A stretch of 64,000 nt of DNA from Nostoc sp. CHAB 5844 (GTDB lineage Bacteria > Cyanobacteriota > Cyanobacteriia > Cyanobacteriales > Nostocaceae). This document shows positions 51,720 through 62,000 of this stretch, in pieces. The translations under genes were made by a program, and so were the position numbers. The notes beneath the pieces are model-generated. The model was given only the letters and a program-made list of their open reading frames with translations. It did no database searches and had not been told where the DNA came from. The DNA is taken from positions 1-64,000 of the forward strand of contig NZ_JAIVFW010000032.1 of NCBI RefSeq assembly GCF_020829595.1, read 5' to 3'. The number at the start of each line of letters is the position of its first letter. Position 1 is the stretch's first letter.

Positions 51720-53333
51720 ATGAATTCTGTCGAATTTCCTTGGCTAACTGCCATAATTGCCTTGCCTTTGGTGGCTGCCTTAGCCATCCCCATAATTCCA
51801 GACAAAGAAGGAAAAACACTCCGGTGGTATGGTTTAGGAGTAGCGATCGCCGACTTTGCCTTAATGATTTATGCTTTCTGGAGTAGCTACGATTTTCAAA
51901 GCTCAACTTACCAATTCATTGAAAAATACTCTTGGGTTCCACAAATAGGTTTAAATTGGTCTGTAGCAGTTGATGGCTTGTCAATGCCACTAATCTTGTT
52001 AACAGGCTTAATCAACACCCTAGCAATCTTCGCGGCTTGGAAAGTTACCAACAAGCCGCGATTGTTTTATGGGTTGATGCTGGTGATGTACAGCGCTCAG
52101 TTGGGTGTGTTTGTTGCCCAAGACTTGCTATTGTTCTTCCTCATGTGGGAAATCGAGCTAGTTCCCGTATACTTGCTAATTTCCATTTGGGGTGGAGCAA
52201 ACCGCCGCTATGCTGCTACCAAATTTATTCTCTATACTGCTGCTGCCTCAATATTTATCCTTGTAGCTGGTTTTGCAATGGCATTTTCTGGAGATACTGT
52301 CACCTTCGACATTGCATCTCTAGGAATGAAACAATATCCTAAAGCATTTGAATTGTTAGTTTACGCTGGTTTCTTAATTGCCTTCGGTGTGAAGTTGCCG
52401 ATTTTCCCCTTACACACCTGGCTACCCGATGCTCACGGCGAAGCATCTGCACCTGGTTCGATGATTTTGGCTGGGGTGTTGTTGAAGATGGGTGGTTATG
52501 CCTTAATTCGCTTCAACATTGAAATGTTGCCTAACGCTCATGTATACTTCGCTCCAGTTTTAGCAATCTTAGGTGTAGTCAACATTGTCTACGGTGCTTG
52601 CTGTGCCTTCGCTCAAACCAACCTCAAACGCCGCTTGGCTTACTCTTCCATTGCTCACATGGGGTTTGTGTTGATTGGTTTAGCTTCCTATACAGAACTT
52701 GGTATCAGTGGAGCCATGTTACAGATGGTTTCCCACGGTTTAATTGCTGCCAGCTTATTCTTCCTGTCTGGTGTAACTTACGAACGCACCCACACCTTGA
52801 TCATGGATAAAATGGGTGGCATCGGTAAAGTAATGCCCAGAACCTTCGCGCTGTATACTGCTGGTGCAATGGCTTCTCTCGCTTTACCCGGAATGAGTGG
52901 CTTCGTGGGAGAATTGATGGTTTTCCTCGGTATCGCTACCAGTGATGTTTACAGTTCCAGTTTCAAGGTTGTAGTTGTGCTACTGTCAGCCGTTGGTGTG
53001 ATTTTGACACCAATCTACTTGCTGTCTATGCTCCGTCAAGTATTCTACGGTAAGCAAAGTGAAGAGTTACATCTAGATGCTGTAGTTGCTGATGTTAAAC
53101 CTCGTGAGTTATTCATTACCGCTTGTCTGCTACTTCCCATCATCGGTATCGGTTTGTATCCCAAACTAGTAACGCAGACATACGATGTGAAAACAGTAGA
53201 AGTAGCTACTCACGCTCGTCAAGTTCTACCAGTTGTGGCTCGTCAACAGCCAACAAGTCTATACTCCCAAATTTTTACTGCGCCAACCTTGGCTACTACT
53301 CCAATTGAAAGTTTAGTTAATATTTCAAAGTAA
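51720..53333 (+). CDS. ndhD: NAD(P)H-quinone oxidoreductase subunit 4 (NdhD)
   Basis: 537 residues from ATG 51720 ([20 protein letters not shown]). A multi-helix proton-pumping subunit of NDH-1 in the thylakoid membrane. [41 protein letters not shown] (conserved Glu), [39 protein letters not shown] (conserved Lys, His) and [18 protein letters not shown] are all family signatures. The type is NdhD1/D2-like rather than the CO2-uptake NdhD3/D4, judged by start and length; this is only tentative. TTG 51708 in frame is less likely. Monocistronic. Confidence 0.94.
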   Translation: MNSVEFPWLTAIIALPLVAALAIPIIPDKEGKTLRWYGLGVAIADFALMIYAFWSSYDFQSSTYQFIEKYSWVPQIGLNWSVAVDGLSMPLILLTGLINTLAIFAAWKVTNKPRLFYGLMLVMYSAQLGVFVAQDLLLFFLMWEIELVPVYLLISIWGGANRRYAATKFILYTAAASIFILVAGFAMAFSGDTVTFDIASLGMKQYPKAFELLVYAGFLIAFGVKLPIFPLHTWLPDAHGEASAPGSMILAGVLLKMGGYALIRFNIEMLPNAHVYFAPVLAILGVVNIVYGACCAFAQTNLKRRLAYSSIAHMGFVLIGLASYTELGISGAMLQMVSHGLIAASLFFLSGVTYERTHTLIMDKMGGIGKVMPRTFALYTAGAMASLALPGMSGFVGELMVFLGIATSDVYSSSFKVVVVLLSAVGVILTPIYLLSMLRQVFYGKQSEELHLDAVVADVKPRELFITACLLLPIIGIGLYPKLVTQTYDVKTVEVATHARQVLPVVARQQPTSLYSQIFTAPTLATTPIESLVNISK

Positions 53334-53415
53334 AAATACATCCTAACAAGGATGCTGAAAGTAAATTCTAATATGAGGGGAATATGGGGTGATTTTGTAA
53401 TCACCTCTAAAATTA

Positions 53416-55755
53416 TTAAGTCTCTGCTGAACCTCCTAGCCAAGGTGTAGTTGCCACGTCTGAATCATCAAAAGATATTGTGTTTATTGACGAGTCATTC
53501 TGCTGCAAGGTGTTGGTATTTTGAGAAACCGCTAACTCATCAAGCACTTCTAACACCTCTGATGCTGATTGATATCGCTGTTTAAAATTATCTAGTACCA
53601 TTCTGCACAATATCTCAGCTAGGGCATTGCTAACAACTACCTTATCTCTCCATTGCCACTCTCCATCTTCATTCCTGTCGATTTCATGGGGTGCAATTCC
53701 AGTTAAAGCTCGAATGCCAATCATACCGATCGCATAGATATCACTACTGTATTGTGGACGACCAAAACATTGTTCGCTGGGTGCATAACCCCTTGTACCA
53801 ATCCCAATCGTAAAAGGAGTTTGTTCTGAATTTTCCATTTGTGGGATTGTGACTTCTTTGACTGCACCAAAGTCAATCAATACTAGCTGATGATCTGCAT
53901 GGCGACGGATGATATTGCTGGGTTTAATATCTCGATGAATCACGCCATTTTCATGAATAAAGACTAAGATTTGTAATAGTTCCCTGATAATTGCAATGAC
54001 TGTGGTTTCTCCTAAACCTTTACCTGAAGGTAATTCTTTCATCAAGGAATGACCAACTACATATTCCTGAACTAAATAAAATTCATTATCTTGTTCAAAA
54101 TAAGCCAGCAATTGCGGAATTTGGGGGTGAATTCCCAATTTTTCTAGAGTTTCCGCCTCTGAGTTAAATAAGCGTCTAGCAAGTTCTAACGCTTTGAATT
54201 GGGTATTGGCTGGTTTTAGTTGCTTAACAACGCAGCGTGGATAACCAGGACGGTGCATATCTTCAGCAATGTAAGTTTCGCTAAATCCGCCGGAACCGAG
54301 AACTTTGACAATTTGGTAGCGTCCTGCGAGTACTTTACCTGATACAGCTAAATCCCTTTGCTTGAGTAAGTCTTGCAGGTCGTTTTGTTGGCTGATAATT
54401 TCTTGGACAACTGGAGATGTTTTATATTTTTGAAAAATAGTGACTATTTGTTGTGTTCTTAATTTTTCCCTGGCGATTTCCGTTCCCAGATAAGACAGTC
54501 CGTTGAAAGCGATCGCTACCATTGGTATAGCAGTCGGGAAAATTAACTCACCATGTATGAAGCACACATAGCTAATTCCTCCCCAAGTGCTGGCTAAGGC
54601 AAAACTTAGCAAAAATCTTTTGATATTGTTTTTCCTTTTGTTGACAATATAAACTGTACCGCCAACTAAAACTAACACGAATAATCCTTGCAAAGCTGGA
54701 CTAGAAATTGCTGGAGCGATCGCTTTATTCTGCATTAAAGTAGCGATCGCATTCGCATGAATTTCTACACCAGCCATGCGTTCAGAAATATCAGCAACAG
54801 CTACTGGATGATAATCATGGTTTAATTTGTCTGTTGAGCCAATAATAACTATCTTGTCTTGAAAAACTCTGCCTTGCTGCAAATAGTTATTCCAGTTTGG
54901 TGGATCTAGAACGTACCACAAGGGAATCGGCTCAAATGTTCCGGCAGGCCCCCAAAAATAAATGCGATCGCCTTTTGGTTGGCGATATTTGACTTGCGCT
55001 GCACCTAAAACTGCTTCATCAAAGGAAGGTACTTTCTCCGTCAGAATATCATCAGCCGCTAATAGCTTGGGAAACTCACTGGCTAATTTGTGAACTTTAC
55101 CATCTGCTTCTAAAGGGAAATTCACTGAACCCGTAGAAACTGAACCTACTTGAAATATGTCCTGCGGTAAAGTCAGTTGCGTGAACGTACCTTGATGGCT
55201 CTCAAAATTTTCGTAGAGTGCGGCTAAGGTAACTTTACTGCCATATTTTTTGAATACGGCTTGAAGTTGACTATCATCTGCACTACCATAGCTGCTGGGT
55301 GTGTCAAAAACTACGTCTAAAGCAACAGACTTCGCTCCTGCTTGCATTAACTTTTCGATAATCTGTGCGTATGCAGCACGTTTAAACGGAAAAGATTTCA
55401 GTGGTTCTAGGTAGGCATACTGTTGTGGGTCTGATTTATAGTACTGTTCGGGAACTGAGATTGACTGATCATCGATTGCCAAAATCACGATATCTGCTGG
55501 CGGTGCGATCGCGCCTCGCAGTTGAAAAAACGCCGAAAGTGTCTGATTTTCTATCAAATTAACCCAACCCAAACCAGAAGCCGTCAGCAATGTTGCTCCA
55601 ATTGTAGAAGCAGCAGCTAGAAAATGACTCAAGCGAGCCACAAGCTTAGATTGGTTTGCTGATGCTGTCAGAGTTACTTTTGTGGGTTTGCCTGAGGCTA
55701 TATTGGCAGTAGAGACAAGTTGTTTGGGGGGGGTAGATGTAGGTTCTTCTGCCAT
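53416..55755 (-). CDS. CHASE2-domain serine/threonine protein kinase
   Basis: 779 residues. A membrane anchor at about 40-62 precedes an extracytoplasmic CHASE2 sensor (about 70-345: NQTLSAFFQLRG...DIVILAIDDQSIS, GAKSVALDVVFDTPS, DKIVIIGSTDKLNHDYHPV), then three membrane helices at 360-440. The cytoplasmic Hanks-type kinase spans about 475-745 with GSGGFSETYIAED, VVKQLKP (Lys), HENGVIHRDIKPSNII and LVLIDFGAVKEV, all catalytic residues present. It should relay an unknown external signal by Ser/Thr phosphorylation. The tail is Ser/Asn/Asp-rich. Converges with ndhD. Confidence 0.92.
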   Translation of the reverse strand: MAEEPTSTPPKQLVSTANIASGKPTKVTLTASANQSKLVARLSHFLAAASTIGATLLTASGLGWVNLIENQTLSAFFQLRGAIAPPADIVILAIDDQSISVPEQYYKSDPQQYAYLEPLKSFPFKRAAYAQIIEKLMQAGAKSVALDVVFDTPSSYGSADDSQLQAVFKKYGSKVTLAALYENFESHQGTFTQLTLPQDIFQVGSVSTGSVNFPLEADGKVHKLASEFPKLLAADDILTEKVPSFDEAVLGAAQVKYRQPKGDRIYFWGPAGTFEPIPLWYVLDPPNWNNYLQQGRVFQDKIVIIGSTDKLNHDYHPVAVADISERMAGVEIHANAIATLMQNKAIAPAISSPALQGLFVLVLVGGTVYIVNKRKNNIKRFLLSFALASTWGGISYVCFIHGELIFPTAIPMVAIAFNGLSYLGTEIAREKLRTQQIVTIFQKYKTSPVVQEIISQQNDLQDLLKQRDLAVSGKVLAGRYQIVKVLGSGGFSETYIAEDMHRPGYPRCVVKQLKPANTQFKALELARRLFNSEAETLEKLGIHPQIPQLLAYFEQDNEFYLVQEYVVGHSLMKELPSGKGLGETTVIAIIRELLQILVFIHENGVIHRDIKPSNIIRRHADHQLVLIDFGAVKEVTIPQMENSEQTPFTIGIGTRGYAPSEQCFGRPQYSSDIYAIGMIGIRALTGIAPHEIDRNEDGEWQWRDKVVVSNALAEILCRMVLDNFKQRYQSASEVLEVLDELAVSQNTNTLQQNDSSINTISFDDSDVATTPWLGGSAET

Positions 55756-56722
55756 ATCGTGTTAATAGTTGGTTTACGTACAACTTTATTTATTTAGTCA
55801 CTTTTCTACTAGAAACATATTGAAATAAAAATTAAATCAAAATGTTACACATTTGTAATCTATATACTCATCTCTAAACAGTTTGCTGAACGAACATGAA
55901 ATTAGAAGGCTCTCAACCCTTACCCTGGCTGACTTATTTGCTGAGTGAGTTTTAAGAGTGATTTTTCCTTCTACAGACTGACAGCGAGGAAATTTCCACC
56001 TGACAGGTACAGATTTTTTACGATATGTCGTGGAAACACTGTTTGAAGGTGTCAGAGTACAGAGGTAGTGGAAATGAGGAATTTTGCGTTTGTTTGTGAG
56101 TTTCCACTCCTGAGTTAAAAATCTACCGTTGTCAGGATATGTCCACTCTGCATTCGTTGGCAGCAATATTTTCACATCTTTACACAAAATGTCAGCCTCC
56201 CAGAAATATTATGATCCAGGAAGCTTTCTTTGAAGCGACTTCAGCCTCATGTGCCAAAAAGCTTACCATTTTGTTAACAACAAAACCTATATGTGGATTA
56301 ATATACTTGAAATCTCTCCTTTACTTCACTGCTTTCTGCAGTTTCCACATTTGCCTTAACAGATAACTTTCCTTAACTCAACTGTATTGATATATGGGCA
56401 TCAGCCAATATCCTCCTTTTAGACCTACGCCTTACCTCTTTAGGAGTAAAATTGACAGTTACATAACTAAGAATACTGTTACTCAGTCAACTTTATTGGT
56501 AGATTTTGATCATCGGACATATTTATATAGTGTTAGAGGTTAAACTATCGAACACCCAGCAGCTTGGGTTTATGTTTGCGTCAAATTTATGCTTTGAAAG
56601 AGGTAAGATAAAGGCTATACATGAGGAAGTAGTTGCGAGATATTAGCAAATTTATGATTTAAGAGTTGCTATAATCTATTGTTCAATCTAAATTCATTGC
56701 TATATATTAGGTGTAAATTTTT
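55756..56722. other. long intergenic region, no credible gene
   Basis: 967 bases between divergent genes. One minus-strand frame at 55837-56187 lacks protein-like pattern and a ribosome-binding site. The motif TTTCCAC, or its complement GTGGAAA, occurs five times (near 55992, 56028, 56069, 56100, 56339), more than expected in a block this size. No tRNA or known structured RNA recognised. It may hold an unannotated RNA or a decayed gene. Confidence 0.45.
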
Positions 56723-57253
56723 ATGGGTTCCCCTATGAATCGTCTGTCTATTTTTGTAGACGGAAATAATATGTTCTATGCTCAACAAAAAAATGGCTGG
56801 TTTTTTGACCCACGCAGAGTATTAGAATATTTCAAACATGAGCAATCAGAAACAACTTTAATTAATGCATTCTGGTACACTGGCTTAAAAGACCCACAAG
56901 ATCAACGAGGTTTCCGAGATGCTCTCATCAGTCTAGGATATACAGTCCGAACGAAAATTCTCAAAGAATATTATGATGATACTTCTGGTCGCTATTCACA
57001 AAAAGCTAATTTAGATATAGAAATTGTCGTAGATATGTTTAATACTGTAGACCAGTACGATCGAGTAGTTTTATTTAGTGGTGATGGGGATTTTGAAAGA
57101 GCTATTGAATTATTAAGATCTAAAAATACACATATTACAGTAGTATCTACAGAAGGAATGATTGCTAGGGAATTGCGTAATGCTACGGATAGATATATAG
57201 ATTTGAATGATATTAGAGACCAAATAGAAAAAGTGGATGGTCAAGTGCTTTAG
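56723..57253 (+). CDS. NYN-domain (LabA/DUF88-like) protein
   Basis: 176 residues. An NYN/PIN-like fold: RLSIFVDGNNMFYAQQ (first Asp near residue 12), DPQDQRGFRDAL, KANLDIEIVVDMF near 100 and VVLFSGDGDFERAIELLRSKNTHITVVS with the catalytic DGDF near 120. The family includes LabA, a circadian-output protein in Synechococcus, and predicted RNases. Specific orthology to LabA is not established. ATG 56723; Met5 (MNRLSI, 56735) is an alternative start. leuA follows 89 bases later, on the same strand. Confidence 0.9.
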   Translation: MGSPMNRLSIFVDGNNMFYAQQKNGWFFDPRRVLEYFKHEQSETTLINAFWYTGLKDPQDQRGFRDALISLGYTVRTKILKEYYDDTSGRYSQKANLDIEIVVDMFNTVDQYDRVVLFSGDGDFERAIELLRSKNTHITVVSTEGMIARELRNATDRYIDLNDIRDQIEKVDGQVL

Positions 57254-57342
57254 CAATAATTATTTACAAAAATCAGAGTCAAACACCTAAGGTTACAAAT
57301 ATTTAAAATAAAAGAACTACACCTATACAAAAAACCAAAAAT

Positions 57343-58935
57343 ATGAATAAACCAGAGCGAATTATCATTTTTGATACCACACTCCGAGATGGCGAACAAT
57401 GTCCAGGCGCAACGCTGAATATAGATGAAAAGCTGGCGATCGCCAAGCAATTAGCCCGCTTAGGAGTGGATGTAATTGAAGCAGGTTTTGCTTTCGCGAG
57501 TCCGGGAGATTTTGAAGCAGTCAGCAAAATTGCTCAAACTGTCGGGACAGAAGATGGCCCGGTTATTTGTAGTTTAGCTAGAGCAAGACACGACGATATT
57601 AAAACAGCAGCAGAAGCAATTAAAGGGGCAGCGCGGGGGAGAATTCATACATTTATTGCTACTTCTGATATTCACCTGCAATACAAATTGAAAAAAACTA
57701 GGTCAGAAGTCATAGCGATCGCGGAAGAAATGGTAGCCTATGCGAAAAGTTTTACCGATGATGTAGAATTTTCTCCTGAAGATGCCGGACGTTCTGAACC
57801 TGAGTTTTTATACCAAGTATTAGAACGGGCGATCGCAGCTGGTGCAACTACAGTTAATATTCCTGATACCGTTGGTTACACAACTCCCAGCGAATTTGGC
57901 GCATTAATTAAGGGCATTAAAGAAAATGTTCCCAACATTGATCAAGCAATTATCTCCGTTCATGGACATAACGATTTAGGTTTAGCAGTTGCTAACTTTT
58001 TAGAAGCAGTCAAAAATGGCGCACGGCAATTAGAATGCACCATCAATGGTATTGGTGAACGAGCCGGAAATGCTGCTTTAGAAGAATTAGTGATGGCTTT
58101 GCACGTCCGCCGACAATATTTCAATCCTTTCTTAGGTAGACCAGTTGATTCTGAAGAACCATTAACTAATATTGACACCCGACAAATTTATAAAACCTCC
58201 CGTCAAGTTTCTAGTTTGACAGGAATGCTAGTACAACCCAATAAAGCAATTGTCGGCGCAAATGCCTTTGCCCATGAATCTGGCATCCACCAAGATGGGG
58301 TATTAAAAAATAAACTCACCTACGAAATTATGGATGCCCAATTGATTGGTTTAACAGACAATCAAATAGTATTGGGTAAACATTCTGGCAGAAATGCTTT
58401 TCGCACTCGCTTGAAAGAATTAGGCTTTGAACTATCAGAAACTGAACTAAACAAAGCCTTCGTAAGATTTAAAGAAGTTGCTGATAAAAAGAAAGAAATT
58501 TCTGATTGGGACTTGGAAGCAATTGTGAATGATGAAATCCAACAAGCTCCTGATTTATTCCGCGTAGAGTTAGTGCAAGTTTCCTGCGGTAGCAACGCCC
58601 GTCCCACCGCAACAGTCACCCTCCGCACACCAAATGGCGAAGAATTAACCGATGCCGCAATTGGTACTGGGCCAGTAGATGCAGTTTATAAAGCAATTAA
58701 CCGCGTTGTGAATGTACCCAACCAGTTAATTGAATTCTCTGTGCAGTCAGTAACCGCCGGGATTGATGCAATTGGGGAAGTAACTATTCGCCTGCGTTAT
58801 GAATCGAGAGTCTTTTCCGGTCATGCAGCTAACACAGACATCATAGTTGCATCCGCGCAAGCATATGTTAATGCATTAAACCGTCTTTATGCATCTTTGC
58901 AAACTAAAGAAAAGCAAGCGGAAGTCACTGCATAG
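57343..58935 (+). CDS. leuA: 2-isopropylmalate synthase
   Basis: 530 residues catalysing acetyl-CoA plus 2-oxoisovalerate to 2-isopropylmalate, the committed step of leucine synthesis. The TIM barrel carries [19 protein letters not shown] near residues 8-26, [16 protein letters not shown] near 168 and [19 protein letters not shown] near 205, with metal His-x-His. The C-terminal LeuA dimer (regulatory) domain spans about 395-515 ([23 protein letters not shown]), where leucine feedback acts. Length is normal for full LeuA, longer than the citramalate or homocitrate synthases lacking this type of C-terminus. Monocistronic or with the NYN gene. Confidence 0.95.
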   Translation: MNKPERIIIFDTTLRDGEQCPGATLNIDEKLAIAKQLARLGVDVIEAGFAFASPGDFEAVSKIAQTVGTEDGPVICSLARARHDDIKTAAEAIKGAARGRIHTFIATSDIHLQYKLKKTRSEVIAIAEEMVAYAKSFTDDVEFSPEDAGRSEPEFLYQVLERAIAAGATTVNIPDTVGYTTPSEFGALIKGIKENVPNIDQAIISVHGHNDLGLAVANFLEAVKNGARQLECTINGIGERAGNAALEELVMALHVRRQYFNPFLGRPVDSEEPLTNIDTRQIYKTSRQVSSLTGMLVQPNKAIVGANAFAHESGIHQDGVLKNKLTYEIMDAQLIGLTDNQIVLGKHSGRNAFRTRLKELGFELSETELNKAFVRFKEVADKKKEISDWDLEAIVNDEIQQAPDLFRVELVQVSCGSNARPTATVTLRTPNGEELTDAAIGTGPVDAVYKAINRVVNVPNQLIEFSVQSVTAGIDAIGEVTIRLRYESRVFSGHAANTDIIVASAQAYVNALNRLYASLQTKEKQAEVTA

Positions 58936-59057
58936 AGCGTTAAAAAAGCAGTGGAGTCAGAAATTAAAATCTTATATCACTGCTGGACATTCCTGGATAT
59001 ATGTCAACCTTTTGGGAACACTAAATCCAGAAATGTTCAAAATCTAGTGATATAGCT

Positions 59058-62000
59058 ATGACTCCAGTCAGTATTTCGGGATATCAAATCAGTGAAGAAC
59101 TTTACAATGGTTCAAGAACCCTGGTTTATCGGGGGTATCGAGAAACTGACTTATTACCTGTAGTCATTAAACTGCTAAAAAATCCCTATCCCAGTTTCAG
59201 CGAACTGGTACAGTTTCGCAATCAATACACCATTGCCAAAAATCTCAACTCACCCGAAATCATCCAAACTTATAGCTTAGAACCCTATCAAAATAGCTAT
59301 GCGTTAGTGATGGAAGACTTCGGGGGAATTTCTTTGAAAGAATGGGGAATAGAGACGAAATCTATAGCGTCTCTACAGGAATTTTTACAAATAGCGATCG
59401 CCCTCTGCAATGCCTTAAATATACTTTATCGCCATCAGATTATTCATAAAGATATTAAACCCAGCAATATATTAATTAATCCAGAAACAAAACAAATTAA
59501 ATTAATTGACTTTAGCATTGCATCTTTACTAACACGAGAAACCCAAATTCTTGTTAGTCCCAATATCTTAGAAGGAACACTTGCTTATATTTCTCCAGAA
59601 CAAACAGGCCGGATGAATCGCGGTATTGACTACCGGAGTGACTTCTACTCTTTAGGTGTAACTTTTTACGAATTACTCACAAGAGAGTTACCCTTTCAAT
59701 CAGATGATGCAATGGAGTTGGTACATTGTCATCTTGCGAAAATGCCCCCTTCAGTTAACAGTAAAAATATTCCTCAAGTGATTGCTGATGTTGTCATGAA
59801 GTTGATGGCGAAAAATGCTGAAGACCGCTATCAAAGTGCATTAGGTATGAAGCATGATTTAGAAAAATGCTTGGTGCAACTGAAGGAAACAAGCTCAATT
59901 GAAGACTTCCCTATTGCCCAAAGAGATGTGTGCGATCGCTTCATCATCCCTGATAAACTTTATAGTCGAGAAGCTGAAGTAGAAACCCTACTCCAAGCTT
60001 TTGATAGAGTCAGCCAAGGTGTAACAGAAATGATGCTAGTAGCTGGCTTTTCCGGTATTGGGAAAACAGCAGTTGTCAATGAAATTCATAAACCGATTGT
60101 TAAACAACGTGGGTATTTCATTAAAGGCAAATTTGACCAGTTTAATCGGAATATTCCTTTCAGTGCATTTGTGCAAGCATTCCGAGATTTAATGGGACAA
60201 TTATTAACTGAAAGTGATGCACAAATTAAGCAATGGAAAAGAGAGATATTAAATTCAGTAGGAGAAAACGCACAGGTAATTATTGAAGTTATACCAGAAT
60301 TAGAACGCATTATAGGCAAACAGCCACCTGCATTACAATTATCAGGAAATGCTGCCCAACATCGCTTTAATTTAATATTTCAAAAGTTTACCCAAGTCTT
60401 TACTACTGCCAGACATCCGTTAGTAATATTTCTAGATGATTTGCAATGGGCAGATTCCGCATCATTGAAGTTAATGCAGCTATTAATGACTGATACAGGG
60501 CATCTTTTATTAATTGGTGCATATCGTGATAACGAAGTTCACTCAGCACATCCATTTATGTTGACTTTGAGTGAACTGCAAAAAACAGGAGCAATGATTA
60601 ATACAATTACTTTAAATCCACTGAGTCAAATACAAATAAATAAATTAGTTGCTGATACTTTGAAATGCTCAGAAAATATAGCATGGAATCTTTCTGTCCT
60701 AATATTTAGAAAAACTCAAGGTAATCCATTTTTTACTACACAGTTTCTCAAAGCATTGCATCAAGATAGATTAATTCAATTTGACTTAGAATTAGGCTGT
60801 TGGGAATGTGACATTACACAAGTGACTCAGCAAGCAGTTACAGATGATGTTGTAACTTTTATGGCATTTCAACTGCAAAGATTGCCACTATCAACTCAAT
60901 ATGTATTGCAACTAGCTGCTTGTATTGGCGCTCAATTTGATTTAGCAACTTTGGCTATTGTTTCCGAACAATCAGAAGTTGAAACAGCTGCTTGTTTATG
61001 GAAAGCCTTACAAGAGGGTTTGATTTTGCCTACAGGGGATATTTATAAATTTTATGTTGGACAAGAAAGTTCAACAGTTACTTCAGAAATTTCTCAGATT
61101 GTTACGTATAAATTTCTGCACGATCGCGTCCAACAAGCTGCATATTCTTTGATTCCAGATGAGCAGAAACAAACTACTCATTTAAAACTTGGTCAACTAC
61201 TACTAAATAATATTTCTGAGCGTGAAAAAGAAGAGAAAATATTTCAAATTGTTAGTCAATTGAACATAGGGTTGAACTTAATTACTCAACAGACCGAACG
61301 AAATCAACTAGCTCAATTAAATCTGTTAGCTGGACGCAAAGCCAAAGCTTCTACGGCTTACACTGCTGCGGTTGGATATCTCATGGTAGGCATAGAAATG
61401 TTAGCAATAGATAGCTGGCAAAGTCAGTACAATCTTACCCTAGCATTGTATGAAGAAGCAGCAAACGCCGAATATTTAAACACCAACTTTGAACAAGCGC
61501 TCAACCTGACAAACCTGATAGTACAGCAAACCACACAGGTATTAGACAGAATTAAAGCTTATGAAGTGGTAGTTCAGATATACATTGCCCAAGATCAACA
61601 AGTTAAAGCTATTGAAACAGGTTTGAAAGCTCTAGAACAATTAAAAATTTCCTTGATATCACCTAATTTAGAACAGAAAAATTCTTTAGCTCAACTACCA
61701 ACTTTAGCAAATTTAGCTAATATTCCCGAAATGACCAATCCAGAATCTCTGGCTGCGTTGCAATTGCTGATGAGTATTACGCCTGCTGTTCATCATGTCA
61801 AACCAGAGATGTTTCCAGCCGTAACACTAACAATGCTGCATCTTTGTCTGGAACAGGGAAATTCATCTTTAGCTGCTTTTGTCTATGGGTGTTACAGTGT
61901 ATTTCTTTGTGCAGTCGTCAAAGATATTGATAATGCTTATCACGCTGGTCAGATATCTTTAAAGCTTTTAGAGCAATATCAAAGTCAAGTTGTAAGTGCC

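Noticed and set aside
55837-56187. 116-codon minus-strand frame in the long gap
   Set aside because: No ribosome-binding site, mixed Lys/Ser/Arg composition without domains, and it covers the TTTCCAC-rich stretch; more likely non-coding.
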